Shown: positions 48,876 to 59,058 of the stretch, piece by piece
How positions within the stretch are numbered: position 1 is the stretch's first letter
Layout of the letters: each line of letters opens with the position of its first letter
DNA from: Scatosoma sp900555925
GTDB lineage: Bacteria; Bacillota; Clostridia; Christensenellales; Borkfalkiaceae
Assembly (NCBI GenBank): GCA_959603585.1
Contig: CAUGYD010000005.1
Coordinates: forward strand, 124,001-188,000
DNA length: 64,000 nucleotides
Direction: 5' to 3'
Notes under the pieces: model-generated
Database searches by the model: none
Seen by the model: the letters and a program-made list of their open reading frames with translations, nothing else
What the model was told of the DNA's origin: nothing
Made by a program: the position numbers and the translations under genes

Positions 48876-50424
48876 CTTTGACCTCGTGATAGCTCTTTTC
48901 CGTATTCACATTCCAGAGTGCGGATTTATCCGAATTTCCCGTCAAAATACATTCCGCGGCTACCATGGAAGTAACCATGGAATGATCCATATTATTATAG
49001 CGGTGCTGACCGTTACGCCCCACACAATAGAGATTAACCAGCGTATCGAGATAGTCCCGAACCTTTCCAAATTCGGCGTAACTGCCGAAATACGCGGGAT
49101 AGGCCTTCTTTACCCGAATGAGCGTGGAATCCGATACGTCCGCCTCCGATTCGATTACGCCGATTTTTTTTAGCTCACCGATTGCCTTTTTGATAAACTC
49201 CTCCTTCGGGCACGTCCACATCTCGTCCCCTTCCGTACAGAAATATTCAAGACCGATCCAGACCTTATGTTCGGGGTCCTTCGTCATGTAGGGAGACCAA
49301 TTATTGAAAATCTGTATCCGCCCCAAGCGGACATCCCTATCCTGAACATATATCCAGCAATCGGGAACAATATTCCCGAGCGTCTTTATCTTCGTCTTAT
49401 TCCTCACTTTCAGCTTATCCAAAAGCAGCCCCACCGTAATGAAATCCCGATAAGGAAGTTCGGTTGCGACGCGATATGCGTCGCAAGGAACATGTTCCTT
49501 GCCGACTGCTTCAATGAAATCCTTTATCGGCATGGAAGAAATAAAGTAATCCGCCGTATATTCCCTGCCGTCCGATGTAATAACCGAGGTCACTTTATCC
49601 CCGGATGTTTTTATTTTCGTCACAGGGCTGGAAAAATAAATCTTCCCTCCCATTTCCACTATCTTTTCCGCCATCTTTTCGTAGAGCTGGCCCGGTCCCT
49701 TCTTGGGATATAAAAATTGCTCTATGAGGCTGGTCTCTACCTCGCCGCCCTTCTTGCGAAAAGGCTTCGTCAAGGCGTTTTTAATCGCTTTTGAAACCGA
49801 AAGCCCCTTCACGCGCTGCGCACCCCAATCCGCGGAAATATCCCGCGGGTGCACTCCCCATAGTTTTTCCGTATAATCCTCAAAAAACATCGAATACAAC
49901 GGCTTCCCGAAACGGTTGATGTAAAAGTTTTCCAGATTATTCTCCTCGCGCTTATGTATACAGCTTCCGATATACCCGAAACCCGCTTTCACGGTACGGA
50001 GAAAACCCATATTTATAAAGGTACGGGCTTTGAGCGAAATGGGATAATCGAAAAATTTCCGGAGATAAATAATCCGGGATACACGGGTGCGGACCAGCAT
50101 CGTTTCGTCCGTCGTTTCGGGATCGGGCCCGCCCTCCGAAAGAGGCTTGTCCCGACTTAAAAGAAAGTCGTCCTTACTCGGCTTGCCCTGTACGGGCAAA
50201 AGCGACGTCCACAAGGTCGTTACTCGTTCGTCTTTGGAAAAAAAACGGTGGCCGCCGATATCCATGCGGTTGCCTTTATAGGTGGCCGTACGGGAAATTC
50301 CTCCTACAAAGTCCTCCGCTTCCAAAATCACGGGACAAAAATCCCGGGACTTTGTTAAAAGTTCATACGCCGCGGTAAGCCCCGCCGGACCCGCTCCGAT
50401 AATCACAACCGTCTTTTTCTCCAT
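48862..50424 (-). CDS. FAD-dependent oxidoreductase, amine-oxidase / UDP-galactopyranose-mutase-like
   Basis: A 520-residue flavoprotein. The N-terminal dinucleotide motif VVIIGAGPAGLTAAYELL and the adjacent EAEDFVGGISRT and GNRMDIGGHRFFSKD are typical of the protoporphyrinogen-oxidase/UGM-like group. LYCVGRNGQHRYNNMDHSMVTSM near the C-terminus is the FAD-closing motif. The GNRMDIGGHRFF motif recurs in proteins found beside lipid-linked glycan genes, and this gene heads an operon with a GT-C transferase and GtrA. A sugar-modifying role is therefore likelier than heme synthesis, but substrate is unproven. It has a consensus promoter at 50489-50517. Confidence 0.85.
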   Translation of the reverse strand: MEKKTVVIIGAGPAGLTAAYELLTKSRDFCPVILEAEDFVGGISRTATYKGNRMDIGGHRFFSKDERVTTLWTSLLPVQGKPSKDDFLLSRDKPLSEGGPDPETTDETMLVRTRVSRIIYLRKFFDYPISLKARTFINMGFLRTVKAGFGYIGSCIHKREENNLENFYINRFGKPLYSMFFEDYTEKLWGVHPRDISADWGAQRVKGLSVSKAIKNALTKPFRKKGGEVETSLIEQFLYPKKGPGQLYEKMAEKIVEMGGKIYFSSPVTKIKTSGDKVTSVITSDGREYTADYFISSMPIKDFIEAVGKEHVPCDAYRVATELPYRDFITVGLLLDKLKVRNKTKIKTLGNIVPDCWIYVQDRDVRLGRIQIFNNWSPYMTKDPEHKVWIGLEYFCTEGDEMWTCPKEEFIKKAIGELKKIGVIESEADVSDSTLIRVKKAYPAYFGSYAEFGKVRDYLDTLVNLYCVGRNGQHRYNNMDHSMVTSMVAAECILTGNSDKSALWNVNTEKSYHEVKDADK

Positions 50425-50488
50425 ATTCTCCCTCCGTATATCTATAAAGTAGAAAGTTATTCCTTATAACGTTGCATTTCCATAAAAA

Positions 50489-50517
50489 ATTATACCATTT
50501 CTATCCCAAAATGTCAA
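50489..50517 (-). promoter_or_regulatory. Promoter of the FAD protein-GT-C-GtrA operon
   Basis: TTGACA (50512-50517), 17-base spacer, TATAAT (50489-50494): perfect consensus on the minus strand, about 60 bases before the ATG. Confidence 0.88.
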
Positions 50518-50595
50518 GGGCTCAAAAATACGCAGAAAAAACGCTGATGGAAAAATATTGCGAAAGAACGAAAAAACAAATATTTTTCCAAATAT

Positions 50596-50627
50596 AAAGC
50601 CGCGCAGGGAAATCCCTGCGCGGCTTT
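50596..50627 (-). terminator. Terminator of rpoBC
   Basis: A 15-bp perfect stem (50596-50610 with 50613-50627) with the stop codon of rpoC a few bases upstream. T-rich sequence (ATATTTGG) follows on the minus strand. Confidence 0.85.
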
Positions 50628-50631
50628 GCCG

Positions 50632-53600
50632 TCAGGCGAGAATATCGCCCACGGAAGTTTCCTGCGCTTCGGCGGCGGGAGCCGTCTCCGCGGGTTCTTC
50701 CTGAGGCGCGGCGGGCTTATCATAGCCGACCGCTGCCATTTCGTCGGAAACGTTCGCCGTCGATTCCTTATAGCTGCCCACGAACTGCGGGGAAAGATTT
50801 TTATAGTCTTTCATGCCCGTGCCCGCGGGAATGAGTTTACCGATAATGACGTTTTCTTTCAGGCCAACGAGATAATCTCTCTTGGTGCGGATGGCCGCTT
50901 CCGTGAGCACCCTCGACGTTTCCTGGAAGGACGCCGCGGACAGGAAGCTGTCCGTCGCCAGCGACGCCTTCGTGATACCCAACAGCACGCGCTTCGCAAG
51001 AGCGGGCGCGCCGCCCTTTGCCATCGCTTTGCCGCATTCGTCCTGGAAGGTCGTCATGTCCACCAGCTCACCGGGGAGCAAATCGGTGTCGCCCGAGCTT
51101 TCCACTCTGACCTTTTTCAGCATCTGGCGAACGATGATTTCGATATGCTTATCGTTGATATCGACGCCCTGAGAACGATATACCGACTGTACCTGTTCGA
51201 GAATATAATCCTGAACGCCCTTGACGCCCTGCACGCGCAGGATATCCTGGGGATACACGCTTCCCGAATTGAGAAGCACGCCGGGAGTCACTCTGTCGCC
51301 TTTCTTGACCTTTACCTCCGCATTGAAGGGAAGAACATATTCCTTCTTCACTTCGCCCGTGGCTTCGTCCTTGACCTTGATATGGTTGAGGTTATCCGAA
51401 TTGTCGATGTCTACGATACCCTCGACTTCGCAAATCGTCGCGCAGCCTTTGGGTTTTCTGACCTCGAAAAGTTCCTCGACGCGGGGAAGACCCTGCGTGA
51501 TGTCGCCCGTAGCCGCAATACCGCCCGTATGGAAAGTACGCATCGTGAGCTGCGTGCCCGGTTCGCCGATGGACTGCGCCGCAATCGTTCCGACCGCCTC
51601 GCCCACCTGCACGGGAAGCGTCGTCGCCATGTTCTTGCCGTAGCACTTCGCACAGACGCCCACGCGGGAAGAACAGGTGAAGATACTGCGAATGGAAACT
51701 TCCGTGACGCCCGCGTCACAAATTTCCTTCGCTTTTTCTTCCGTAATGAACTCGTTCTGTCCGACGAGAATTTCGCCCGTCGAAGGATTTACGACGTCCT
51801 CCGCCGCAAAACGCCCCGTTAATCTGTCTTTCAGGCTCTCGATTTCTCTTCCGTCTGCGCCGAAAATCGCCTTTACTTTCATGCCCTGCGGCTTTCTGCC
51901 CGCATAGCAGTCGTCCTCGCGGACGATGATTTCGTGAGAGACGTCCACGAGACGGCGGGTAAGATAACCCGAGTCGGCCGTTTTCAGCGCCGTATCCGTC
52001 AAACCTTTTCTTCCGCCGTGCGAAGAAATGAAATATTCCAGAACGGAAAGTCCGTTTCTGAAACAGGATTTGACGGGAACCTCGATCTTTTTACCCTGCG
52101 GGTTGACCATGAGTCCGCGCATGCCCGAAAGCTGCTTAATCTGGTCGATAGAGCCGCGGGCGCCGGAGTCCGCCATCATCCAGATGGGATTGAATTTATC
52201 CTCCTCGCCCTGCTTCTTCAACAGTCCCGCCACTTTATCCGTCGCGTTATCCCATTGAGAAATGACGGCGAGATACCTCTCCTCCTCGTTCAGAAGTCCG
52301 CGCGCGTACTTCTTCGCGATTTTGGAAACCTCCGCTTCCGCGTGGTCTACGATTTCCGCCTTTTCGGGAGGTATCTTCATGTCGAATACCGACGTCGTGA
52401 GCGCCGCCAGCGTCGAATATTTATAGCCGCGCTCCTTGATGGCGTCGAGAACGTACGACGCCTTGGGCGCCGCGCCCGTCTTGAAGCAGGCTTCGACGAT
52501 TCTCGAAAGGTGCTTCTTGCCGATCGCCCTCGCGCTGCCGATAAACTCCGTATCGAGTTCCAGCCTCAAATAGGATTCCGGCGTATCTCTCTTGACAAAG
52601 CCCAAATCCTGAGGAAGCCCATCGTTATAAATCAAACGCCCGATCGTCGTCTTGATGATGCCGATGACCTCGCGCTTGCCCGTCTTTTCGTTCAGACGGA
52701 CCGTCGCTTCTTTGATGGGCGTCTCGCCCGCCTTATTATCCACGGGGCAGGTATACGGCAAAGGCAAATCGTCGAATTTACCCTCGGGAAGCTCCACGAC
52801 GCGCTTCAAATACATTTCGTCCTGCTCGTGCGCGACCTTCGTCTGATAGGCCAAAATCGCTTCGTTCTCGGACGAGTACACGGGCGGGATATATACCTCC
52901 CCGTTTTCGTCGGGACGGCCCTGCTCGTCGTACTTCTTGCCCTCCTCCCTGCGCTTGATGGTCAGGCAGTACGCGCCGATAATCATATCCTGTGTCGGGG
53001 ACATGACCGATTTCCCGTCCGCAAGTTTCAGAATATTATTCGCCGAAAGCATGAGGAAGCGGGCCTCCGCCTGCGCCTCGATGCTCAAAGGAAGGTGTAC
53101 CGCCATCTGGTCGCCGTCGAAGTCCGCATTGAACGGGCCGCAGACGAGCGGGGAAATCTTAATCGCACGACCTTCGATAAGCACGGGCTCGAACGCCTGT
53201 ATGGAAAGGCGGTGCAGCGTCGGCGCGCGGTTCAAAAGCACGGGGTGATCTTTAATGACGTCTTCCAAAACGTTCCAGACCATGTCCTTCGCTTTCTCGA
53301 CTGCTCTCTTTGCCGTTTTGATGTTATGGCACTGGCCGCTCTCTACCAGCCGCTTCATGATGAACGGCTTGAAAAGCTCGATCGCCATTTCCTTAGGAAG
53401 GCCGCACTGATAAATTTTCAGCTCGGGCCCGACGACGATAACCGAACGACCGGAATAGTCCACTCGCTTGCCGAGAAGGTTCTGGCGGAAACGTCCCTGC
53501 TTGCCGCGGAGCATGCCCGAAAGGGATTTGAGCTCCCGATTGGAGGGGCCGCTCAAAGGCTTGCCGCGGCGGCCGTTATCGATGAGCGCGTCCACCGCTT

Positions 53601-54486
53601 CCTGCAACATGCGCTTTTCGTTCTTGATAATCATATCCGGCGCGCCGATTTCCATCATCTTTTTCAGGCGGTTATTGCGGTTGATGACGCGGCGGTAAAG
53701 GTCGTTCAAGTCCGACGAGGCAAATCTGCCGCCGTCGAGCTGCACCATGGGACGGATGTCGGGAGGAATCACCGGAAGCACCGTAAGAATCATCCATTCG
53801 GGGCGATTGCCGCTCTTTCTGAACGATTCCACTACTTCGAGGCGCTTGATCGCCTTGACCGCTTTCTGGCCCGTCGGGTTCTCCCCGATGACTTTCTTAC
53901 ATTCCTCGCTTTCCTTTTCGAGATCCACCGCCATTAAAAGCTCGCGAATGGATTCCGCGCCCATGCCGACTTTCAGGCCCGTCACCGAACTGTCGCCGAA
54001 GCGCTCCTCAATTTCGCGGAGCTGCTTGTCGTTGATGACCTGCTTATACGAAAGCTCGCTGACTTTGCCCGGGTCGAGGACCACATAGGAAGCAAAATAG
54101 ATGACCTGTTCGAGCTGTTTGGGCCCCATGTCCAGCAAAAGACCGATCTTGGAGGGCACGCCCTTGAAATACCAGATATGAGAGACGGGAGCCGCAAGCT
54201 CGATATGTCCCATTCTCTCGCGGCGTACCTTGGAACGGGTGATCTCTACCCCGCATTTCTCGCAGATATGCCCTTTATATTTGACCCTTTTATACTTTCC
54301 GCAATGACACTCCCAATCCTTCATCGGCCCGAAAATCTTTTCGCAGAAAAGACCGTCGCGCTCGGGTTTCTGGGTGCGGTAGTTTATCGTTTCGGGCTTC
54401 GTCACTTCGCCGTAGGACCATTCTCTGATTTTTTCCGGAGACGCTATGCTGATTTGAATAGAATTGAAATCGTTTAATTCGTACAT
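50632..54486 (-). CDS. rpoC: RNA polymerase beta-prime subunit
   Basis: A 1284-residue beta-prime subunit. The N-terminal zinc site CHCGKYKRVKYKGHICEKC (Cys pairs near residues 59 and 74), the catalytic NADFDGDQM near 455, the bridge-helix/trigger-loop region GSRGSIDQIKQLSGMRGLM and QSIGEPGTQLTMRTFHTGG near 930 are all present. The C-terminus is a short Pro/Glu/Ala-rich tail. It follows rpoB by 21 bases. Essential; regulated with rpoB from the promoter at 58714-58742. Confidence 0.98.
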   Translation of the reverse strand: MYELNDFNSIQISIASPEKIREWSYGEVTKPETINYRTQKPERDGLFCEKIFGPMKDWECHCGKYKRVKYKGHICEKCGVEITRSKVRRERMGHIELAAPVSHIWYFKGVPSKIGLLLDMGPKQLEQVIYFASYVVLDPGKVSELSYKQVINDKQLREIEERFGDSSVTGLKVGMGAESIRELLMAVDLEKESEECKKVIGENPTGQKAVKAIKRLEVVESFRKSGNRPEWMILTVLPVIPPDIRPMVQLDGGRFASSDLNDLYRRVINRNNRLKKMMEIGAPDMIIKNEKRMLQEAVDALIDNGRRGKPLSGPSNRELKSLSGMLRGKQGRFRQNLLGKRVDYSGRSVIVVGPELKIYQCGLPKEMAIELFKPFIMKRLVESGQCHNIKTAKRAVEKAKDMVWNVLEDVIKDHPVLLNRAPTLHRLSIQAFEPVLIEGRAIKISPLVCGPFNADFDGDQMAVHLPLSIEAQAEARFLMLSANNILKLADGKSVMSPTQDMIIGAYCLTIKRREEGKKYDEQGRPDENGEVYIPPVYSSENEAILAYQTKVAHEQDEMYLKRVVELPEGKFDDLPLPYTCPVDNKAGETPIKEATVRLNEKTGKREVIGIIKTTIGRLIYNDGLPQDLGFVKRDTPESYLRLELDTEFIGSARAIGKKHLSRIVEACFKTGAAPKASYVLDAIKERGYKYSTLAALTTSVFDMKIPPEKAEIVDHAEAEVSKIAKKYARGLLNEEERYLAVISQWDNATDKVAGLLKKQGEEDKFNPIWMMADSGARGSIDQIKQLSGMRGLMVNPQGKKIEVPVKSCFRNGLSVLEYFISSHGGRKGLTDTALKTADSGYLTRRLVDVSHEIIVREDDCYAGRKPQGMKVKAIFGADGREIESLKDRLTGRFAAEDVVNPSTGEILVGQNEFITEEKAKEICDAGVTEVSIRSIFTCSSRVGVCAKCYGKNMATTLPVQVGEAVGTIAAQSIGEPGTQLTMRTFHTGGIAATGDITQGLPRVEELFEVRKPKGCATICEVEGIVDIDNSDNLNHIKVKDEATGEVKKEYVLPFNAEVKVKKGDRVTPGVLLNSGSVYPQDILRVQGVKGVQDYILEQVQSVYRSQGVDINDKHIEIIVRQMLKKVRVESSGDTDLLPGELVDMTTFQDECGKAMAKGGAPALAKRVLLGITKASLATDSFLSAASFQETSRVLTEAAIRTKRDYLVGLKENVIIGKLIPAGTGMKDYKNLSPQFVGSYKESTANVSDEMAAVGYDKPAAPQEEPAETAPAAEAQETSVGDILA

Positions 54487-54507
54487 ATACCTTTCTGTTT
54501 CCTCCGA

Positions 54508-57500
54508 TTACTCGTCGTCCTTGCCGTCGTCCTCGTCGTCGAACAGAGAATCGAATTTGAATTCGTCCGAAATGTCGGAGAAATCATCGTCGTCATCCTC
54601 TCTGTCCGATACGAAGTCGTCTTCGTCGTCGCCTTCGTCTTCAAAGATCGAAACGTCGCCCTCTTCGTCTTCTTCGTCCTCGTCGTCCGCGCTGAAATCG
54701 ATGTCTTCGAGCTCTTCGTCTTTGAGGAAGTCTCTTCTGCTCGCCGCGTTATCCGCCGCTTCTTCCTCGTCGTCAAACTCGCGGATAATCAGCTCGTCGC
54801 CCGTCTCCGTGAGCACCTTCACGTCCAGCGCCAAGGATTGAAGCTCTTTCAAGAGGACCTTGAACGCTTCGGGGATTCCCGGCTCGGAAATGTTCTCGCC
54901 CTTGACGATGGATTCGTAGGTCTTGACACGGCCCACGACGTCGTCCGACTTGACCGTGAGAATTTCCTGCAAAATGTGCGCCGCGCCGTACGCTTCCAGC
55001 GCCCAGACTTCCATTTCGCCGAAACGCTGACCGCCGAACTGCGCTTTGCCGCCCAACGGCTGCTGCGTCACGAGACTGTAAGGGCCGATGGAACGCGCGT
55101 GAATTTTATCGTCGACGAGGTGAATCAGCTTAATCATATACTGCACGCCAATCGTGACGCGGTTCTCGAACGGTTCGCCCGTTCTGCCGTCGAACACGCG
55201 GAATTTGCCGTCGACCTTGCCGTCGGGATTCAAAAGATTGTTTTCGCGGAACATCTGCTCGATGTCCTTCTCCGTCGCGCCGTCGAACACGGGCGTGGCG
55301 ATTTTCCAGCCGAGCTGTTTGCACACGTAGCCGAGGTGCACTTCCAGCACCTGTCCGATATTCATACGCGAAGGAACGCCGAGCGGGTTCAACAGGATTT
55401 GAAGCGGAGTGCCGTCCGAAAGGAAGGGCATATCCGCCTGCGAAAGCACGCGCGAAATGACGCCCTTATTGCCGTGGCGGCCCGCCATCTTATCGCCGAC
55501 CTGAATTTTGCGCTTCTGCGCGATATACACGCGCACGAGCTTATTCACGCCCGGTTCGAGTTCGTCCTTGTTCTCCCGCGTGAACACCTTCACGTCCACG
55601 ACCACGCCGCCTTCCCCGTGGGGAACGCGCAGGGAAGTGTCCCTGACTTCTCTCGATTTCTCGCCGAAGATCGCGCGAAGGAGCCGCTCCTCGGGAGTGA
55701 GCTCCGTCTCGCCCTTCGGGGAGACTTTACCGACGAGAATATCGCCGCTCTGCACTTCCGCGCCGATGCGCACAATGCCGTCTTCGTCCAGATCTTTCAG
55801 CGCGTCGTCGCCCACGTTGGGAATGTCGCGCGTGATTTCTTCCTGTCCGAGCTTGGTGTCCCGCGCCTCCGTCTCGTGCTCCTCGATATGAATGGAGGTG
55901 AACACGTCGTCCTGCACCAGCTTCTCCGAAAGCAGAATGGCGTCTTCGTAGTTATAGCCCTCCCACTCCATATAGCCGATGAGAATGTTTTTGCCGAGCG
56001 CCAGCTCCCCGTTATTCGTAGAGGGACCGTCTGCGATGATTTCGCCCTTCGCGACTCTGTCGCCCGTCGAGACGATGGGTCTCTGATTGAGGCAGGTACC
56101 CTGGTTGGAACGCTCGAATTTCTTCAAGGGATATTCGCGGATTTTTCCGTCGTCCTCGCGCACCTTTATCATATTGGACGCGCAGCCGACGACCACGCCC
56201 GCTTCCTTCGCCATGACCATGACGCCCGAATCCTTCGCGATCGCCGCTTCGATGCCCGTCGCAACGATGGAAGATTCCGTTTTGAGAAGGGGAACCGCCT
56301 GACGCTGCATGTTGGAGCCCATCAGCGCGCGGTTGGTATCGTCGTTTTCCAGGAAGGGAATGAGCGCCGTCGCGACCGAAACGAGCTGCTTGGGAGATAC
56401 GTCCATATAGTCCATTTTCTCCCGCGGAAGCTCGGTGATCAAGTCCTGATGGCGGCAGCCGACGCGCTCGTTGACAAAGCGCCCTTCTGCGTCCAAAGGC
56501 TCGTTCGCCTGCGCCACGATATATCTGTCCTCCTCGTCCGCCGTCAGATAGTCCACGTGGTCGGTGACGATGCCCGTGTCTTTATCGACGCGGCGGTAAG
56601 GGCTCATGATGAACCCGTATTCGTTGACCTTCGCAAACGTCGCGAGCGAGGAAATCAGACCGATGTTCTGGCCTTCCGGCGTCTCTATCGGACACATTCT
56701 TCCGTAATGCGTATGGTGTATGTCGCGGACTTCGAACGTCGCGCGGTCGCGGTTGAGTCCGCCGGGGCCGAGTGCGGAAAGTTTACGCTTATGCGTGAGC
56801 TCCGCGATCGGGTTGGTCTGATCCATGAACTGAGAGAGCTGGGAGGAGCCGAAAAATTCCCGAATTACCGCGGACACGGGACGGATATTGATGAGCCCCG
56901 ACGGCGTGACCTCCATGGGATCCTGCGTCGCCATTCTCTCCTTGATGAGGCGTTCGAGGCGCGCGATACCCACGCGGAGCTGATTTTGAAGCAGCTCACC
57001 CACCGAACGCACGCGGCGGTTGCCCAAATGGTCGATATTGTCTATCGTGCCGATTCCGTAACGGAGGTCGAGGTTGGTGGACACGGACGCGACGATGTCG
57101 TCCACCGTCACGTGCTTATGGCAGAGCTTATCCGCCAGCGGGCGGATTTCCTTCTTCTCCTCTTTCGTCGGAACGGGATTTTCGCGGCCGAGCACTGCGT
57201 GGAAAGTCTTACACGCCTGCACGAATTTGCGGCGGTTGTCGCGGCGCTTTTCGCGGTTCTTTTTCTCCTCCTGCTTCTCGTCCGCCTCTTCGGGCTTCTC
57301 GTGCGTATAGTAAAGCGCGTCGATCTCGTCGACGTATTTTTCCGCCACTTCCTCCACCGTCATCGTCTTGCAGTCCTCGGCGACGAGCTTGGAGAAGCGG
57401 TAGTTGGGATAATAAATCGTGGGAAGCAGGCCGAAGTCCTTGGCGCGAGCCTTTAAGGGGATATCCGAAACCGCCGCAAAATCCACCGTGTTATTGGCGA

Positions 57501-58527
57501 TGATCTTATGCCGGATTTCACCTTCCTCGGGATCGTCCACCAGAACGAATACTTCGTTCACGCCCGCGTTTTGAAGCTCTCTCGCCTTTTCCTCGGAAAT
57601 CTTCTCTCCCGCAGTGACGAGAATTTCGCCCGTCTCGGGATTGACGATATCGTCCGCCGCTTTACAGCCCGGAAGACGGTATGCTAAATTGAGCTTCTTA
57701 TTATATTTATATCTCCCCACTTTGGCGATGTCGTAACGGCGGGGATCAAAGAACAGATTGAAAAGGTGCGTGCGCACGGAATCTTCCGTAGGCACTTCGC
57801 CCGGGCGAAGGCGGCGGTACAGCTCGATGAGGCCGTCCGCTTCCGATCTCGTCGTATCCTTTTCCAGCGTCTCCCGAATGATTTTATCGCCGGGGAACAA
57901 ATCCTCTATCGCTCGGTTGGAGCCGAAGCCCAGCGCGCGCAAAAGAACCGTGATACAGAGCTTCTTCTTTCTGTCCACGCGGACATACAGGGCGTCCGCC
58001 GCGTCCTGTTCGAGTTCCAGCCATGCGCCGCGGTTGGGCATCACCGTCGTCGCGAACATCTCCTTGCCCGTCTTATCCTTCGACGACGCATTATACACGC
58101 CCGGCGAACGGACCAGCTGGGAGACGATGACGCGCTCCGCACCGTTGATGATGAACGAGCCGTTCTCCGTCATGAGCGGAAGATCGCCCATGAATACTTC
58201 CTGGTCGAGAACTTCGTTCTTCACCTTGTTCACGAGGCGGACTTTCACCCGCAGCGGAAGCGCGTACGTCGCGTCGCGGTTGCGGCATTCCTTCTCGTCG
58301 TATTTCGGCTTGTCGCCGAAACGATGGTCGAGAAAGTAAAGCTCAAAGTGGTCGGAGTAGTCGGTAATCGGGGAGAAATCCTCGAATACCTCGCTGATGC
58401 CTTCCTGAATGAAAGAATTGTAGCTGTCCTTCTGAATCTCCACGAGGTCGGGAATGTCGATGACTTCGTTGATCGAGCCGAATTTTCTTCTCTCATTCTT
58501 GCCATACTTGTAAATAGGTAAATCCAT
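54508..58527 (-). CDS. rpoB: RNA polymerase beta subunit with acidic C-terminal tail
   Basis: A 1339-residue beta subunit; Firmicutes enzymes are usually about 1180-1240. Rif region GSSQLSQFMDQTNPIAELTHKRRLS-like (FFGSSQLSQFMDQTNP), the DGPSTNNGELALGKN segment, KMAGRHGNKGVIS and the beta' contact GGKAQFGGQRFGEMEVWALEAYGA near residue 1190 are intact. There is a Lys/Glu-rich insertion near residues 408-430. The last ~95 residues are almost pure Asp/Glu/Ser with alternating Phe (…DDEDEEDEEGDVSIFEDEG…). The ATG is 14 bases from AAGGAG. No rplJ/rplL lies upstream; the neighbouring gene is divergent. Confidence 0.98.
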   Translation of the reverse strand: MDLPIYKYGKNERRKFGSINEVIDIPDLVEIQKDSYNSFIQEGISEVFEDFSPITDYSDHFELYFLDHRFGDKPKYDEKECRNRDATYALPLRVKVRLVNKVKNEVLDQEVFMGDLPLMTENGSFIINGAERVIVSQLVRSPGVYNASSKDKTGKEMFATTVMPNRGAWLELEQDAADALYVRVDRKKKLCITVLLRALGFGSNRAIEDLFPGDKIIRETLEKDTTRSEADGLIELYRRLRPGEVPTEDSVRTHLFNLFFDPRRYDIAKVGRYKYNKKLNLAYRLPGCKAADDIVNPETGEILVTAGEKISEEKARELQNAGVNEVFVLVDDPEEGEIRHKIIANNTVDFAAVSDIPLKARAKDFGLLPTIYYPNYRFSKLVAEDCKTMTVEEVAEKYVDEIDALYYTHEKPEEADEKQEEKKNREKRRDNRRKFVQACKTFHAVLGRENPVPTKEEKKEIRPLADKLCHKHVTVDDIVASVSTNLDLRYGIGTIDNIDHLGNRRVRSVGELLQNQLRVGIARLERLIKERMATQDPMEVTPSGLINIRPVSAVIREFFGSSQLSQFMDQTNPIAELTHKRKLSALGPGGLNRDRATFEVRDIHHTHYGRMCPIETPEGQNIGLISSLATFAKVNEYGFIMSPYRRVDKDTGIVTDHVDYLTADEEDRYIVAQANEPLDAEGRFVNERVGCRHQDLITELPREKMDYMDVSPKQLVSVATALIPFLENDDTNRALMGSNMQRQAVPLLKTESSIVATGIEAAIAKDSGVMVMAKEAGVVVGCASNMIKVREDDGKIREYPLKKFERSNQGTCLNQRPIVSTGDRVAKGEIIADGPSTNNGELALGKNILIGYMEWEGYNYEDAILLSEKLVQDDVFTSIHIEEHETEARDTKLGQEEITRDIPNVGDDALKDLDEDGIVRIGAEVQSGDILVGKVSPKGETELTPEERLLRAIFGEKSREVRDTSLRVPHGEGGVVVDVKVFTRENKDELEPGVNKLVRVYIAQKRKIQVGDKMAGRHGNKGVISRVLSQADMPFLSDGTPLQILLNPLGVPSRMNIGQVLEVHLGYVCKQLGWKIATPVFDGATEKDIEQMFRENNLLNPDGKVDGKFRVFDGRTGEPFENRVTIGVQYMIKLIHLVDDKIHARSIGPYSLVTQQPLGGKAQFGGQRFGEMEVWALEAYGAAHILQEILTVKSDDVVGRVKTYESIVKGENISEPGIPEAFKVLLKELQSLALDVKVLTETGDELIIREFDDEEEAADNAASRRDFLKDEELEDIDFSADDEDEEDEEGDVSIFEDEGDDEDDFVSDREDDDDDFSDISDEFKFDSLFDDEDDGKDDE

Positions 58528-58713
58528 CGGTTGATTCGTTGCTCCTTAACTGTTTTTTTCAGCCGATCTACCGAGTATATCTTTTCATCGATAAAAATCG
58601 AAATTTTGCGTCGTTCGCTTTACTTTTCGGCCGCTTTCGGATATAATATTACCGTAATGCTTTTCTGCCTCAGGGGGCAATACGCCATAGTAAGCATAAT
58701 GATACATTATTAA

Positions 58714-58742
58714 ATTATAACGGGCAAAAGAAAAGATGTCAA
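58714..58742 (-). promoter_or_regulatory. Consensus promoter of rpoB-rpoC
   Basis: TTGACA (58737-58742), 17-base spacer, TATAAT (58714-58719): perfect consensus on the minus strand. The leader is about 180 bases, with a small hairpin (TGCCCC...GAGGCA). Shows rpoBC is a self-contained transcript here. Confidence 0.9.
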
Positions 58743-58812
58743 GCGATTTTTGCCCTACCTCTTCAACTAATTTTTTTTATTTTTCAAAAGGGACAAAACA
58801 GGTCAAATTTCT

Positions 58813-59058
58813 ATGAGAATCGACAAATTTCTGAAAGTTTCCAGAATCCTCAAACGCCGCACCGTCGCTCAGGAAGCCTGCGGCGCGGATAAGGTACTCC
58901 TCAACGGCAAACCCGCAAAGCCCTCCGCTTCCGTAAAGCCCGGCGACACGGTCGAAATCCTCTACGCTTCGGGAACCCTCAAATTCCGCGTTCTCGACGT
59001 TAAGGAGGTCGTAAAAAAGGAAGAGGCCGCTTCCCTCTACGAGGTAATCCCCCAATGA
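58813..59058 (+). CDS. rqcP: S4-domain RNA-binding protein, RqcP-like
   Basis: An 81-residue protein that is little more than one S4 RNA-binding domain: MRIDKFLKVSRILKRRTVAQEACGADKVLLNGKPAKPSASVKPGDTVEI. This matches RqcP (YabO), which assists RqcH in C-terminal alanine tailing during ribosome quality control. Hsp15-like proteins are the alternative. No strong ribosome site is seen (only an AGGT). The stop codon overlaps the ispDF start by 4 bases (ATGA), so they are coupled. The head-to-head rpoB promoter lies about 70 bases upstream. Confidence 0.88.
   Translation: MRIDKFLKVSRILKRRTVAQEACGADKVLLNGKPAKPSASVKPGDTVEILYASGTLKFRVLDVKEVVKKEEAASLYEVIPQ

Noticed and set aside
48862..50424. Annotating the flavoprotein as protoporphyrinogen oxidase
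   Set aside because: Only the general FAD-amine-oxidase fold supports it; no heme genes are near and the operon is about glycan assembly.
54464..54841. A Ser-rich plus-strand ORF opposite the end of rpoB
   Set aside because: It is the antisense shadow of the Asp/Glu-rich tail (GAC/GAT/GAA codons read as TCG/TCC/TTC).
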